DNA from: Mycobacterium europaeum
GTDB taxonomy: Bacteria > Actinomycetota > Actinomycetes > Mycobacteriales > Mycobacteriaceae
DNA: 64,000 nucleotides
Direction of reading: 5' to 3'
Assembly: GCF_002102155.1 (NCBI RefSeq)
Contig: NZ_LQOU01000065.1
Coordinates: 104,734-168,733 of the forward strand
Shown: positions 9,949-17,373 of the stretch, piece after piece
How the letters are laid out: the number at the start of each line of letters is the position of its first letter
How positions within the stretch are numbered: position 1 is the stretch's first letter
Notes under the pieces: generated by a model
What the model saw: the letters and a program-made list of their open reading frames with translations, nothing else
Told to the model about the DNA's origin: nothing
Databases searched by the model: none
Position numbers and translations under genes: made by a program

Positions 9949-10326
9949 TCAATCCCACGTCAGGCCGCCGCGGCGCCACACATAGGCGTACGCCACGAAA
10001 ACCGTGAGCATGAACACCACCATCTCGACCAACGCGAACGTTCCCAGCGCGTCGTAACTGACCGCCCAGGGATACAAGAACACGATTTCGATGTCGAAGA
10101 CGATAAAAAGCATTGCGGTCAGGTAATACTTCACCGGGAACCGCTGGCCGGGCGTCGCATGCGGGCCACTCACCGCCGTTTCGGTGGGCTCGATGCCGCA
10201 TTCGTAGGGGGCCATCTTCGACTTGTTGTAGCGCGATGGGCCGGCCAGGCTCGCGATCACCACCGAACCCACGGCGAAGGCCGCGGCGATCGCTCCGAGC
10301 ACCAGGATGGGTATGTAGACGTTCAA
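9949..10326 (-). CDS. nuoA: NADH-quinone oxidoreductase subunit A
   Basis: NuoA (ND3 family) is a small membrane subunit and the first gene of the operon. The protein is 125 residues with three membrane helices. The conserved loop KMAPYECGIEP between helices 1 and 2 contains the Cys that changes accessibility between active and deactive states in related enzymes. The start is an unusual TTG at 10324-10326, preceded on the minus strand by an AGGAG-type site. The 272 bp upstream separate it from the receiver gene and should hold the nuo promoter, but I see no confident -10/-35 pair there. Confidence 0.94.
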   Translation of the reverse strand: MNVYIPILVLGAIAAAFAVGSVVIASLAGPSRYNKSKMAPYECGIEPTETAVSGPHATPGQRFPVKYYLTAMLFIVFDIEIVFLYPWAVSYDALGTFALVEMVVFMLTVFVAYAYVWRRGGLTWD

Positions 10327-10598
10327 CTCGCTCCAAGATCTCCTCGTACGGGTCGCCGGTGCGGCGGCCGGGCGGGGGGCCGGGCTGCTGTGACGTACCC
10401 GGGCGGCGGGCGATCACAGTGACCTTCACAACATAGCGTCGCGAAGGCGGGTGTGTTTTGTCGGGGTGGGGGTATTCGCCTCGTTTTTGGGTGGCCGCAA
10501 CCGGGCGGTTCGCCGCCGGGCGCGGCCCGCGGCGCACGCGCGCACGCTTCGCGGTCGCCGGTGGGCCGGCGGTCGCGGTATCAACGCAGGTGAAGGGC

Positions 10599-11012
10599 CT
10601 AGCGGGTGGGGGTGCGGAGCAGTCCGAGCACCGTGCGGCCCAGCACGATGGGATCGAGGGGATGCGGCACGGCGGCCTCGGCGCGCGACCAGTTCGCCAG
10701 CCACGCGTCGTCGGGGCGGCCGGTGAGCACCACGATCGGTGGGCACGTCGCGAGTTCGTCCTTGAGTTGCTTGGCGATTCCCATGCCGCCGGTGGGCGTG
10801 GCCTCGCCGTCCAGGATGGCCAAGTCGATGCCGCCCTCGTCCATCTGCCGGACCACCATCGGGGCGGTCGCCACCTCGAGGTAGGTCAGCTCGGGCAGAT
10901 CCGGATGCAGATGCTTGCCCAATGCCCGTATCACTTGTTCGCGGGTTCTGGCGTTATCGCTGTAGACCAGGATCCGCAGGGCGACGCTGGATTCGGGGCT
11001 GGAGTCCGACAC
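10599..11012 (-). CDS. Receiver-domain protein (Rv3143-like)
   Basis: A stand-alone response-regulator receiver domain of 137 residues with no output domain, probably relaying or sequestering phosphate or binding a partner. The beta1 acidic residue (Asp19) and the expected phosphoacceptor Asp68 (LAILDGEA) are present, as is a Thr in VVLTG near residue 97. The conserved Lys of the switch region is replaced: the usual KP reads HP at about His117. Start is GTG at 11010-11012. From memory M. tuberculosis has a similar orphan receiver, Rv3143, beside nuo, so the gene probably belongs to the conserved nuo neighbourhood rather than to the catabolic set upstream. Confidence 0.8.
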   Translation of the reverse strand: MSDSSPESSVALRILVYSDNARTREQVIRALGKHLHPDLPELTYLEVATAPMVVRQMDEGGIDLAILDGEATPTGGMGIAKQLKDELATCPPIVVLTGRPDDAWLANWSRAEAAVPHPLDPIVLGRTVLGLLRTPTR

Positions 11013-11042
11013 GGTGCAGATGCTACTGGTGTCGCCCCGGCT

Positions 11043-11996
11043 TCACTGGGCAGCCCGCGCGAAGACGGCTTCGGCCCCCGCGGTGGCCGTCGAGCCGATC
11101 ATGCCCAACCGGTTCCAGCCCAGGTCGAACTGGGTGCGCTCGATCTTGGCTCCCGCCGCGATCCGGATCGAGCCGTCGTCGAGCTCGGTGATCGTGGCCG
11201 TCAGGGGCAGCGGCGCGGTGATGCCCTTGATGGTGAAGGCGGCCCGCAGTTCGCCGGTGTTGCCTTTGGTCGGCTGCACGCCGGTGACGACGACGCTGAT
11301 CTCACCGAAGCGCTCGACGTCGAAGAAGTCCGCCGAGCGCAGGTGCTTGTCGCGGCGGCCGATCCCGGTGTCCAGGGATGCGGCGCGGATGTCCAGGCGG
11401 CCGAAAACCGCGCCCTTGCCCGTCAGTTGGCCGTCGCCGCTGAACTCGGTGAACCGGCCCTTGACGCGCAGCAGGCCCCACATGTTCGGGATCTTGAAGG
11501 TGATGGCCGAGCGGTCCGGGACGAGGTTCCACACGCCGGCCACGTCGGGATCGTTCAGCAGTGTTTCCAGAGTCGTCATCGTCACCCCATCTCTCGTGTC
11601 CAGCAGTGGCGCGATCTCGGCGGGGTCGAAGTACTCGTCGATCCGCTCGAGCCGGCCGTCGCCGCCCACCCTGATCACGATGCAGACCCGCATCGAGATC
11701 GATTGGCCGGCATGGCCGGTCGCGTGCAGGACGTGCTGCTGGACGAAGCCGCCGTCGAAGAACCGCCGATCGAGAACCTCGTAGTGGCGTTCGGTGGTCG
11801 CGGAGATGAACCAGCCGATGACCCGCAGCGCGCGGGCCTTGCCATCGGGCTTGGAGGGGTCGCGGCGGGCGCCGACGCGCCAGACCGCGATGTCGTCGCT
11901 CCACATCCGCTCGACCGCCGCGAAGTCACCCTGTTCGATCGCGGTGAACAGGCGATCGGCGGAGTCGGCGACGATTTCCTTGCTCGCAGCGGGCAT
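11043..11996 (-). CDS. SnoaL-like / YceI two-domain protein
   Basis: The 317-residue product joins two domains. Residues 1-135 look like a SnoaL/NTF2-type fold (DRLFTAIEQGDFAAVERMWSDDIAVW). Residues about 140-317 are a YceI domain, a lipocalin-like barrel that binds isoprenoid or other amphipathic ligands (AGVWNLVPDRSAITFKIPNMW, DKHLRSADFFDVERFGEISV). There is no signal peptide, unlike many YceI proteins. I chose the ATG at 11994-11996, which follows a GAGAGGAG ribosome site. An in-frame Met140 (ATG at 11577-11579) with a weak ribosome site could also start a separate YceI protein. It lies 67 bp after the DUF6285 gene, at the end of the accessory operon. Confidence 0.8.
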   Translation of the reverse strand: MPAASKEIVADSADRLFTAIEQGDFAAVERMWSDDIAVWRVGARRDPSKPDGKARALRVIGWFISATTERHYEVLDRRFFDGGFVQQHVLHATGHAGQSISMRVCIVIRVGGDGRLERIDEYFDPAEIAPLLDTRDGVTMTTLETLLNDPDVAGVWNLVPDRSAITFKIPNMWGLLRVKGRFTEFSGDGQLTGKGAVFGRLDIRAASLDTGIGRRDKHLRSADFFDVERFGEISVVVTGVQPTKGNTGELRAAFTIKGITAPLPLTATITELDDGSIRIAAGAKIERTQFDLGWNRLGMIGSTATAGAEAVFARAAQ

Positions 11997-12063
11997 GATC
12001 TCGCTCCTCTCCTGGTGGCCCGGCTCCTCCTCGGGCCGCTGCACGGCCCGCATCGTCGCCGAG

Positions 12064-12411
12064 CTATTCGCCGTCGTCCGCTTCGTATCCGGGGTGGGCG
12101 GCCGCCAGCCGGCGCCGCACCAGCGTGCGCAGGCAGGCGATGACCTCCCGGGCCCGTCCGTCCAGCTCACCCGCCCGTATCGCGGTGGCCAGCTCTTCCT
12201 CGTCGGCGAACCCCAGGTCGGCCAGCGCGGCGACGGACTCGGCCTCGCTCTCGTCGAGCAGTTCGCGTTCGACGATGCGCAACGCGTTGGCGGCCACCCG
12301 GGCGTGGAAGTTGACCTGCCCACTGGTCGCCGCCCGCACGTCGGTCTCCAGGAATTCGGCCACCGCGGCCACCAGCTCGGCCGCGAGCGGACGGCCGTAC
12401 GGGCCGATCAC
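12064..12411 (-). CDS. DUF6285-type small protein
   Basis: A 115-residue, largely helical acidic protein that resembles the DUF6285 family, which in actinobacteria and proteobacteria is commonly found beside APH-type kinases and acyl-CoA dehydrogenases. The start is the GTG at 12409-12411 that overlaps the kinase stop (GTGA); the longer frame upstream is a shadow of the kinase. No catalytic motif is visible. Its fixed position suggests an accessory subunit for the kinase/dehydrogenase pair, but that is inference. Confidence 0.75.
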   Translation of the reverse strand: MIGPYGRPLAAELVAAVAEFLETDVRAATSGQVNFHARVAANALRIVERELLDESEAESVAALADLGFADEEELATAIRAGELDGRAREVIACLRTLVRRRLAAAHPGYEADDGE

Positions 12412-13397
12412 TCCGGCACCTCGTCGAGCAGGTCGAGCAGGTCCCACTCCGTCTCGCATACCCGGCGACCGATCGCGGCCAGCTCCACCGAGCGGAACTG
12501 GCCGGTCAAATGCCGCTCCGCCTGGTAGCGGCAGATGACGCCCCAACGCAGCGTGGCCAGCACCAGCCACCAGTGAAACGCCACCCGGTCGACGCTAGTC
12601 CCGCCGGCCTGCTCGTAGGCGCGAAGGAAGCTCTCGATGCTGCCGAGGCCGCCGGCGCCGAGGCTGGCCGGGGCGCCGGAGCGCCAGGCCCGGATGCAGA
12701 ACCAGGCGAGGTCGTCGTACGGGTCGCCGCGGTGCACCAGCTCCCAGTCGAGGACCGCGGCGAGGCGGGCGCCGTCGACGATGAGGTTGCCCATCCGGTA
12801 GTCGCCGTGCACCAGGACGTCGGCCGAAGGCTCCGGGCGGCGGGCCTCGAGCCAGCGAAACGCCCATTCAAAGGTGGCGGTGGTGTCGCCCATGGCGTCG
12901 AGCCGCTCGCGCCACTGCGTGAGCGGGTCCTCGTGGGCCAGGCCGGGGATGCGCGGGTCGGCGCGGTGGATGGCCGCCAGGGCGTCCGCGCACTGCCGCA
13001 GCAGCCCCGCGCGGGCCGGCTGGCCGCCCGCCGCGTCGAGCTGACGCTGAATGCGCCGGACGATGGTCTCGCCGGCCACCTCGTCGCAGATCAGAAACGG
13101 ATTGCCCAGGGCCGCAGGCGAATCATCGGCGATCAGGACGTGGGGGACCGGTGCGCCGGCGGCGGCCGCGGCGGCCTGGGCGTTCGCCTCCAGTTCCATG
13201 CCGGCGTGCATGTCGTCGGGCGCGCCGATGCGCAGGATCAGCGCTCGGCGCCGGTCGCCGGTGACGCCGTCGAACGCCCACGTGGAACGGCTCGCGCCGC
13301 CGGTCAGGGCGCGCAGGTTCTCCACCGCGACCCCGGCGCCCAGGACGGGCGCCAGTTCGGCGGCGAGTCGAGAGGCCAGCTCCTCGGTCGACGTCAC
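12408..13397 (-). CDS. APH-family phosphotransferase (ACAD10/11-kinase-like)
   Basis: A 329-residue kinase of the aminoglycoside/choline phosphotransferase fold. The catalytic loop HGDYRMGN (197-204) and metal-binding DWE (217-219) are intact. An antibiotic target is unlikely: the gene overlaps an acyl-CoA dehydrogenase by 4 bp, an arrangement that mirrors the human ACAD10/ACAD11 proteins, where an APH domain is fused to an acyl-CoA dehydrogenase and phosphorylates 4-hydroxyacyl-CoA before elimination. Function in 4-hydroxyacid or similar acyl-CoA breakdown is inferred from this context. The ATG at 13395-13397 is the start. Confidence 0.85.
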   Translation of the reverse strand: MTSTEELASRLAAELAPVLGAGVAVENLRALTGGASRSTWAFDGVTGDRRRALILRIGAPDDMHAGMELEANAQAAAAAAGAPVPHVLIADDSPAALGNPFLICDEVAGETIVRRIQRQLDAAGGQPARAGLLRQCADALAAIHRADPRIPGLAHEDPLTQWRERLDAMGDTTATFEWAFRWLEARRPEPSADVLVHGDYRMGNLIVDGARLAAVLDWELVHRGDPYDDLAWFCIRAWRSGAPASLGAGGLGSIESFLRAYEQAGGTSVDRVAFHWWLVLATLRWGVICRYQAERHLTGQFRSVELAAIGRRVCETEWDLLDLLDEVPE

Positions 13398-14638
13398 TTG
13401 CCAAACTTAAACAGCCGCTGGGCCACCCGGCGAATCTGGATCTCCTCGGCGCCCTCGGTGATCCGGTAGCGGCGGTGGTGCCGATAGATGTGCTCGAACG
13501 GCTCGTGCCGGCTGTAGCCCAGGCCGCCGAAGATCTGCATGGCCCGGTCCGCGGCGTCGCAGACGAGCCGGTTGGCACGATAGTTGGCCATCGACACCTT
13601 GTCCGAGACCTCCATGTGGTGGTCCCGGTCCAGGTGCCAGGCGGCGTAGGCCACCAGCAGCCGCACCATCTGGGCTTCGGTCTGCAATTCGGCCAGCGGC
13701 CATTGCACGGCCTGGTTGACCGACAGCGGCTTGCCGAAGACGGTCCGCTGACCGGCGTATTCGGCGGCCCGGTCGATGCAGTACTGCGCCGCGCCCAGGC
13801 TGCTGGCTGCCTGCCGAATCCTGTTCTCGTGCAAGAACGTCTGCGCGACCTCCAGGCCGCGGTCCACCTCGCCGAGCACCGCGTCGGCGGGCACCCGGAC
13901 GTCGGTCAGCAGGACTTCGCCGTGATCGGTCGGCATGTTGAACGTCCACCAGTAGTAGGGGACGTCGAAGCCGGGCGCATCCGTCGGCACCAAAAAGGCC
14001 GTGATGCCCCGCGCCTGGCCCGGCTCACCGGACGTGCGGGCGAAGACCAGGTCGTGGGTCGCGCGGTGCACCCCGGTGTTGAACCGCTTGGCGCCGTTGA
14101 TCACCCAGCCCCCAGAGCCCGAGCCGTCGGCCTGCGCGCGCGTCTCCAGCCACGTGGCGTCCGAGCCGTGCTGCGGCTCGGTCAGGCCGAACGCCATCGA
14201 GCGTTCCCCGGTGATCAGCGCTTCGGACCACAACCGGCGCTGCTCGGAGGTGCCGAACCGCTCCATCATGATCACCTGCGGGAAGTTTCCGACGATCGAG
14301 GACTCGTTCTGCAGATCGTTGTGCAGGCCGAGACCCTTGTGCGCCAGGTGTTCCCGGATCACGGCCATGTCGACGTTGGTGCCGTCCCGGCCGCCCAGCG
14401 ACGACGGCAGCCCGTAGCGCAGCCAGCCCGCCCTGTCGGCGCGCCTGCGCATCTCGGCGAGCAGGTCTTCCCACTCGCGCGTGGGGATGCCGTCGTTGTC
14501 CCAGTCGGTGCGGGCGTGTTCGCGGCGCTTGTCGAAGAACTGGATGTGGTCGCGCTCCAGGGGTTTGATCTCCGCCTCGATGAACTCGTCCATCTCGGCG
14601 AGCAGGCCCGGAAGGTGTTCGGGGAGCGTGAAATCCAC
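13394..14638 (-). CDS. Acyl-CoA dehydrogenase (ACAD11-like)
   Basis: A 414-residue flavoprotein of the acyl-CoA dehydrogenase family. It shows the FAD/substrate segment FGLTEPQHGSDATWLETRA, the arginine-rich GQRTVFGKPLSVNQAVQWPLAEL region and the C-terminal motif QIFGGLGYSRHEPFEHIYRHHRRYRITEGAEEIQ (read in parts), which matches ACAD10/11 and FadE-type members. It sits directly before the APH kinase (overlap ATGA) and 10 bp after the TetR gene. Substrate cannot be read from the sequence. Confidence 0.92.
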   Translation of the reverse strand: MDFTLPEHLPGLLAEMDEFIEAEIKPLERDHIQFFDKRREHARTDWDNDGIPTREWEDLLAEMRRRADRAGWLRYGLPSSLGGRDGTNVDMAVIREHLAHKGLGLHNDLQNESSIVGNFPQVIMMERFGTSEQRRLWSEALITGERSMAFGLTEPQHGSDATWLETRAQADGSGSGGWVINGAKRFNTGVHRATHDLVFARTSGEPGQARGITAFLVPTDAPGFDVPYYWWTFNMPTDHGEVLLTDVRVPADAVLGEVDRGLEVAQTFLHENRIRQAASSLGAAQYCIDRAAEYAGQRTVFGKPLSVNQAVQWPLAELQTEAQMVRLLVAYAAWHLDRDHHMEVSDKVSMANYRANRLVCDAADRAMQIFGGLGYSRHEPFEHIYRHHRRYRITEGAEEIQIRRVAQRLFKFGK

Positions 14639-14648
14639 AGTTTGTCTC

Positions 14649-15275
14649 CTATGTCTGCTTGCCGCTGCCGTAGAGAGTTTTCTTCCAGATCGTCGACAGG
14701 GTGGCGATGGCGTCGGTGTCGCTGATCTTGATGCCCAGGTTGGAGGGGCCGACGAACACGGTGGTGAAGTTCTCGAACAGCAGGGCGATGGCCGCCGCCG
14801 TGTGCTGCGGGTCGAGCTCGGTCCCGTAGCCCTGCTCCTGGGCTCGGCGCACCGAGGCGGCCACGATGTCCATGCCGAAGCGGCGGAATTCGTTCTGCAC
14901 GGCCGCGAATCGGCGCTGGGTGGCGGCCAGCTGCGCCACCGCGATCATGATGCCGATGTTCTGTTTGAACATGTTCCAATACCCGGTGACCACCGCGGTG
15001 AAGAAGGCGTCGTCGTCCGGCGAGTCGGGTAGCTCCAGGCTCAGCCCCGACGGTGTCACGACGTCGTGCAGGAACGACTCCGCGAGGGCGGCGAGCAGGT
15101 CCTCCTTGTCGGCGAAATACCGGTAGAACACCGCGGGCGACTTGCCCGCCGCCGAGGTGATGTCGGCCAGGGTCGTGCCGTGGAAACCGCGCTCCGCGAA
15201 CAGCTTACGGGCCGCCTGCTCGATGGCCTGCCTGGTCTGGCGGCCCTTGGCGGTCGGCGCCTCCGAAGCGGGCAT
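14649..15275 (-). CDS. TetR-family transcriptional regulator
   Basis: A 208-residue TetR-type repressor. The N-terminal helix-turn-helix is clear at about residues 18-62 (AARKLFAERGFHGTTLADI, then GKSPAVFYRYFADKEDLLAA). The ligand domain is hydrophobic and unremarkable. The ATG at 15273-15275 shares a base with the stop of the HMG-CoA-lyase-like gene, so it is inside the operon and probably autoregulates it. Candidate operators are the two inverted repeats upstream of the first gene (19701-19716 and 19771-19800). A CoA ester of the pathway is a reasonable guess as inducer. Confidence 0.9.
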   Translation of the reverse strand: MPASEAPTAKGRQTRQAIEQAARKLFAERGFHGTTLADITSAAGKSPAVFYRYFADKEDLLAALAESFLHDVVTPSGLSLELPDSPDDDAFFTAVVTGYWNMFKQNIGIMIAVAQLAATQRRFAAVQNEFRRFGMDIVAASVRRAQEQGYGTELDPQHTAAAIALLFENFTTVFVGPSNLGIKISDTDAIATLSTIWKKTLYGSGKQT

Positions 15276-16171
15276 CAGCTGCGCATCCGGTCGCCGGCGC
15301 GCAGCAGCGCGCTCGGCAGGTCGTGCCCGACGACGGACTTCGCCACCCCGGCCGCGGCGATGGCGGCCTGCAGGTCGACGTCGACCCCGATGCCGCTGTC
15401 GCCCAACAGGTACACCAGGTCCTCGGTGGCGATGTTGCCGGTGGCTCCCGGCGCGAACGGGCAACCGCCCAGGCCGCCGACCGACGCGTCCAGCCGGGTC
15501 ACCCCGGCGCTGACCGCGGCGTAGGCGCTGGCCAGCCCCGAGCCGCGGGTGTTGTGGAAGTGGCCGCCCAGCGGCAGGTCGCCGATCACCGGGCGCAATT
15601 GCGCGATCAGCGAACTCACGCGTCCCGGGGTGGTGGTGCCGATCGTGTCGGCGATCGAGAGGCGGTCGACGCCGCGGTCGCGGGCGGCCGCGGCGATGTC
15701 GAGCACCCGCTGCGGCGGGGTGGGGCCTTCGAACGGGGAGTCCCATGCGGTGGCGATGACCACCTCGACGGTGACGTTGCTGCCGTGCGCGATGGCGACG
15801 ATCTCGTCGATCTGGCCGGTGGCCTCGGCGCTGGTCCGGCCGACGTTGGCCTTGCTGAACGTGTCGTCGGCGGCCACCACATACTCGACCGAGCGCAGCC
15901 CCGCCGCGACGGCCCGCTTGGCCCCGTTCGGGCTGGCCACCAGGGCGGAGAACTCGATGTCGGGATAGTCGTGCAGGTGGGCGGCGAGCTCGGCGGCGTC
16001 GGCCATCGACGGCACCTTGGATGGCGAGACGAATGCGGTGGCCTCCACCTCGCGCACCCCGGTGGCGGCGATCGCCGCCAGCAGCTCGAGCTTGGCCGAC
16101 AACGGGATCGGCGCTTCGATCTGCAGCCCGTCGCGCAGCGCCACCTCACGGATGGTCACGTGTGTGTTCAC
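15275..16171 (-). CDS. HMG-CoA lyase-like enzyme
   Basis: A 298-residue TIM-barrel lyase of the HMG-CoA lyase / DRE-TIM family. Visible active-site elements are REVALRDGLQ near the start (catalytic Arg and metal Asp), GHFHNTRG (metal-binding His-x-His) and the signature loop SVGGLGGCPFAPGATGN, whose Cys is the catalytic cysteine. Members cleave HMG-CoA or related 3-hydroxy-3-methyl acyl-CoAs to acetyl-CoA and a ketoacid. With a CoA-transferase and acyl-CoA dehydrogenase in the same operon, a role in branched acyl-CoA or terpenoid-like carbon breakdown is plausible but the true substrate is open. Confidence 0.9.
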   Translation of the reverse strand: MNTHVTIREVALRDGLQIEAPIPLSAKLELLAAIAATGVREVEATAFVSPSKVPSMADAAELAAHLHDYPDIEFSALVASPNGAKRAVAAGLRSVEYVVAADDTFSKANVGRTSAEATGQIDEIVAIAHGSNVTVEVVIATAWDSPFEGPTPPQRVLDIAAAARDRGVDRLSIADTIGTTTPGRVSSLIAQLRPVIGDLPLGGHFHNTRGSGLASAYAAVSAGVTRLDASVGGLGGCPFAPGATGNIATEDLVYLLGDSGIGVDVDLQAAIAAAGVAKSVVGHDLPSALLRAGDRMRS

Positions 16172-17373
16172 ACCACCCCCTCGGCCCGCAGCGCCTCGAG
16201 CTCCTCGCCGGTCTTGCCCAGCAACCCGAGGTAGACCTCGTCGTTGTGCTGGCCGGGACGGGCGGGCCCGGCCGCGCGGACCCGGCCGGGGGATTCCGAG
16301 AGCACGGGCACGACGCCGGGGCCCAGCACGTTGCGCCGCACCCGCTCGTCGTAATGCTCGACCAGCATGCCGCGGGCCCGCAACTGCGGGTCGTTGACCA
16401 CCTCGGCGACCGTGTTGATGGGCCCGGCGATCACCCCTGCGGCGCTGAGGGTTTCGATGATGTCACCGGGCTGGCGCTCGGCGGCCCACGCGCCGATGAT
16501 CTTGTCGAGTTCGTCCTGGTTGCGCCCGCGCGCGACGTGCGTGGCGAACCGGTCGTCGGTGGCGAGTTCCGGGCGCCCCATCGCCTTGCACAGCCGGGCG
16601 AAGACGGTGTCCTGGTTGGCGGCGATCACCACCCACGAGCCGTCGGCGCTGCGGTAGATGTTCGACGGCGCGATGCCCTCGAGCCGGGTGCCGGACGGTC
16701 CGCGCACCACGCCGCCGACGTCATAGTCGGGGATGGTGGATTCCTGGACGGCCAAACAGGATTCGGTCAGCGCGACGTCCACCACCTGGCCGCGCCCGGT
16801 GACGCCGCGGCGGTGCAGCGCGGCCAGCGCGCCCTGGGCGCCGAACATCCCGGCCAGGGTGTCGCCGAGCGAGAGCGCCAGGCGGGGCGGCGGGCCGCCG
16901 GGGAAGCCGTTGAGGTGTCGCAGCCCGCTGGCCGCCTCGGCCACCGAGGCGTAGCCGGCCTTGTGGGCGTCCGGCCCGGTCTGTCCATAGCCGGACACCC
17001 GAACCAGGATGATGCCCGGATTGCGGGCGCTGAGCAGGTCGTAACCCAGGTCCCATTTCTCCAGCGTCCCCGGGCGGAAGTTCTCCACGATGATGTCGGA
17101 CTTCTCGACGAGGTCGCAGAACAGCTCGCGGCCGCGCGGGCGGCGCAGGTCGAGGGTGATGGCCCTCTTGTTGCGCGCGTGCACCGTCCAGAAGACGTGC
17201 TCCCCGTCGACCTCCGCCTGGCCCCAGGTGCGCAGCGGGTCGGGGGCGCCGGGGGGTTCGATCTTGATGACGTCGGCGCCCATGTCGCCCAGCAGCCGGC
17301 CCGCGAACGGCCCGGCGATCAGGGTGCCGAGTTCGAGCACCCGGATCCCGTCCAGCGGGCCGGCGGGCGTCAC
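16168..17373 (-). CDS. Class III (CaiB/BaiF) CoA-transferase
   Basis: A 401-residue family III CoA-transferase. The catalytic Asp is Asp171 in SLGDTLAGMFGAQ, corresponding to the GDSNTGMH Asp of formyl-CoA transferase. Other family marks are ADVIKIEPPGAPDP and RNKRAITLDL in the N-terminal half. It would load an organic acid with CoA from another acyl-CoA, feeding the lyase encoded next (overlap ATGA). Overlap with the upstream hydrolase is also 4 bp. Confidence 0.93.
   Translation of the reverse strand: MTPAGPLDGIRVLELGTLIAGPFAGRLLGDMGADVIKIEPPGAPDPLRTWGQAEVDGEHVFWTVHARNKRAITLDLRRPRGRELFCDLVEKSDIIVENFRPGTLEKWDLGYDLLSARNPGIILVRVSGYGQTGPDAHKAGYASVAEAASGLRHLNGFPGGPPPRLALSLGDTLAGMFGAQGALAALHRRGVTGRGQVVDVALTESCLAVQESTIPDYDVGGVVRGPSGTRLEGIAPSNIYRSADGSWVVIAANQDTVFARLCKAMGRPELATDDRFATHVARGRNQDELDKIIGAWAAERQPGDIIETLSAAGVIAGPINTVAEVVNDPQLRARGMLVEHYDERVRRNVLGPGVVPVLSESPGRVRAAGPARPGQHNDEVYLGLLGKTGEELEALRAEGVV

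Noticed and set aside
10327..10598. CRP-like site in the nuoA upstream region (GTGACCTTCAC on the plus strand)
   Set aside because: The half-sites are separated by 3 rather than 6 bases, so it does not fit a CRP site; left as unexplained.
12408..13397. Aminoglycoside resistance gene
   Set aside because: The fold is that of an APH kinase, but overlap with an acyl-CoA dehydrogenase and DUF6285 points to acyl-CoA metabolism.
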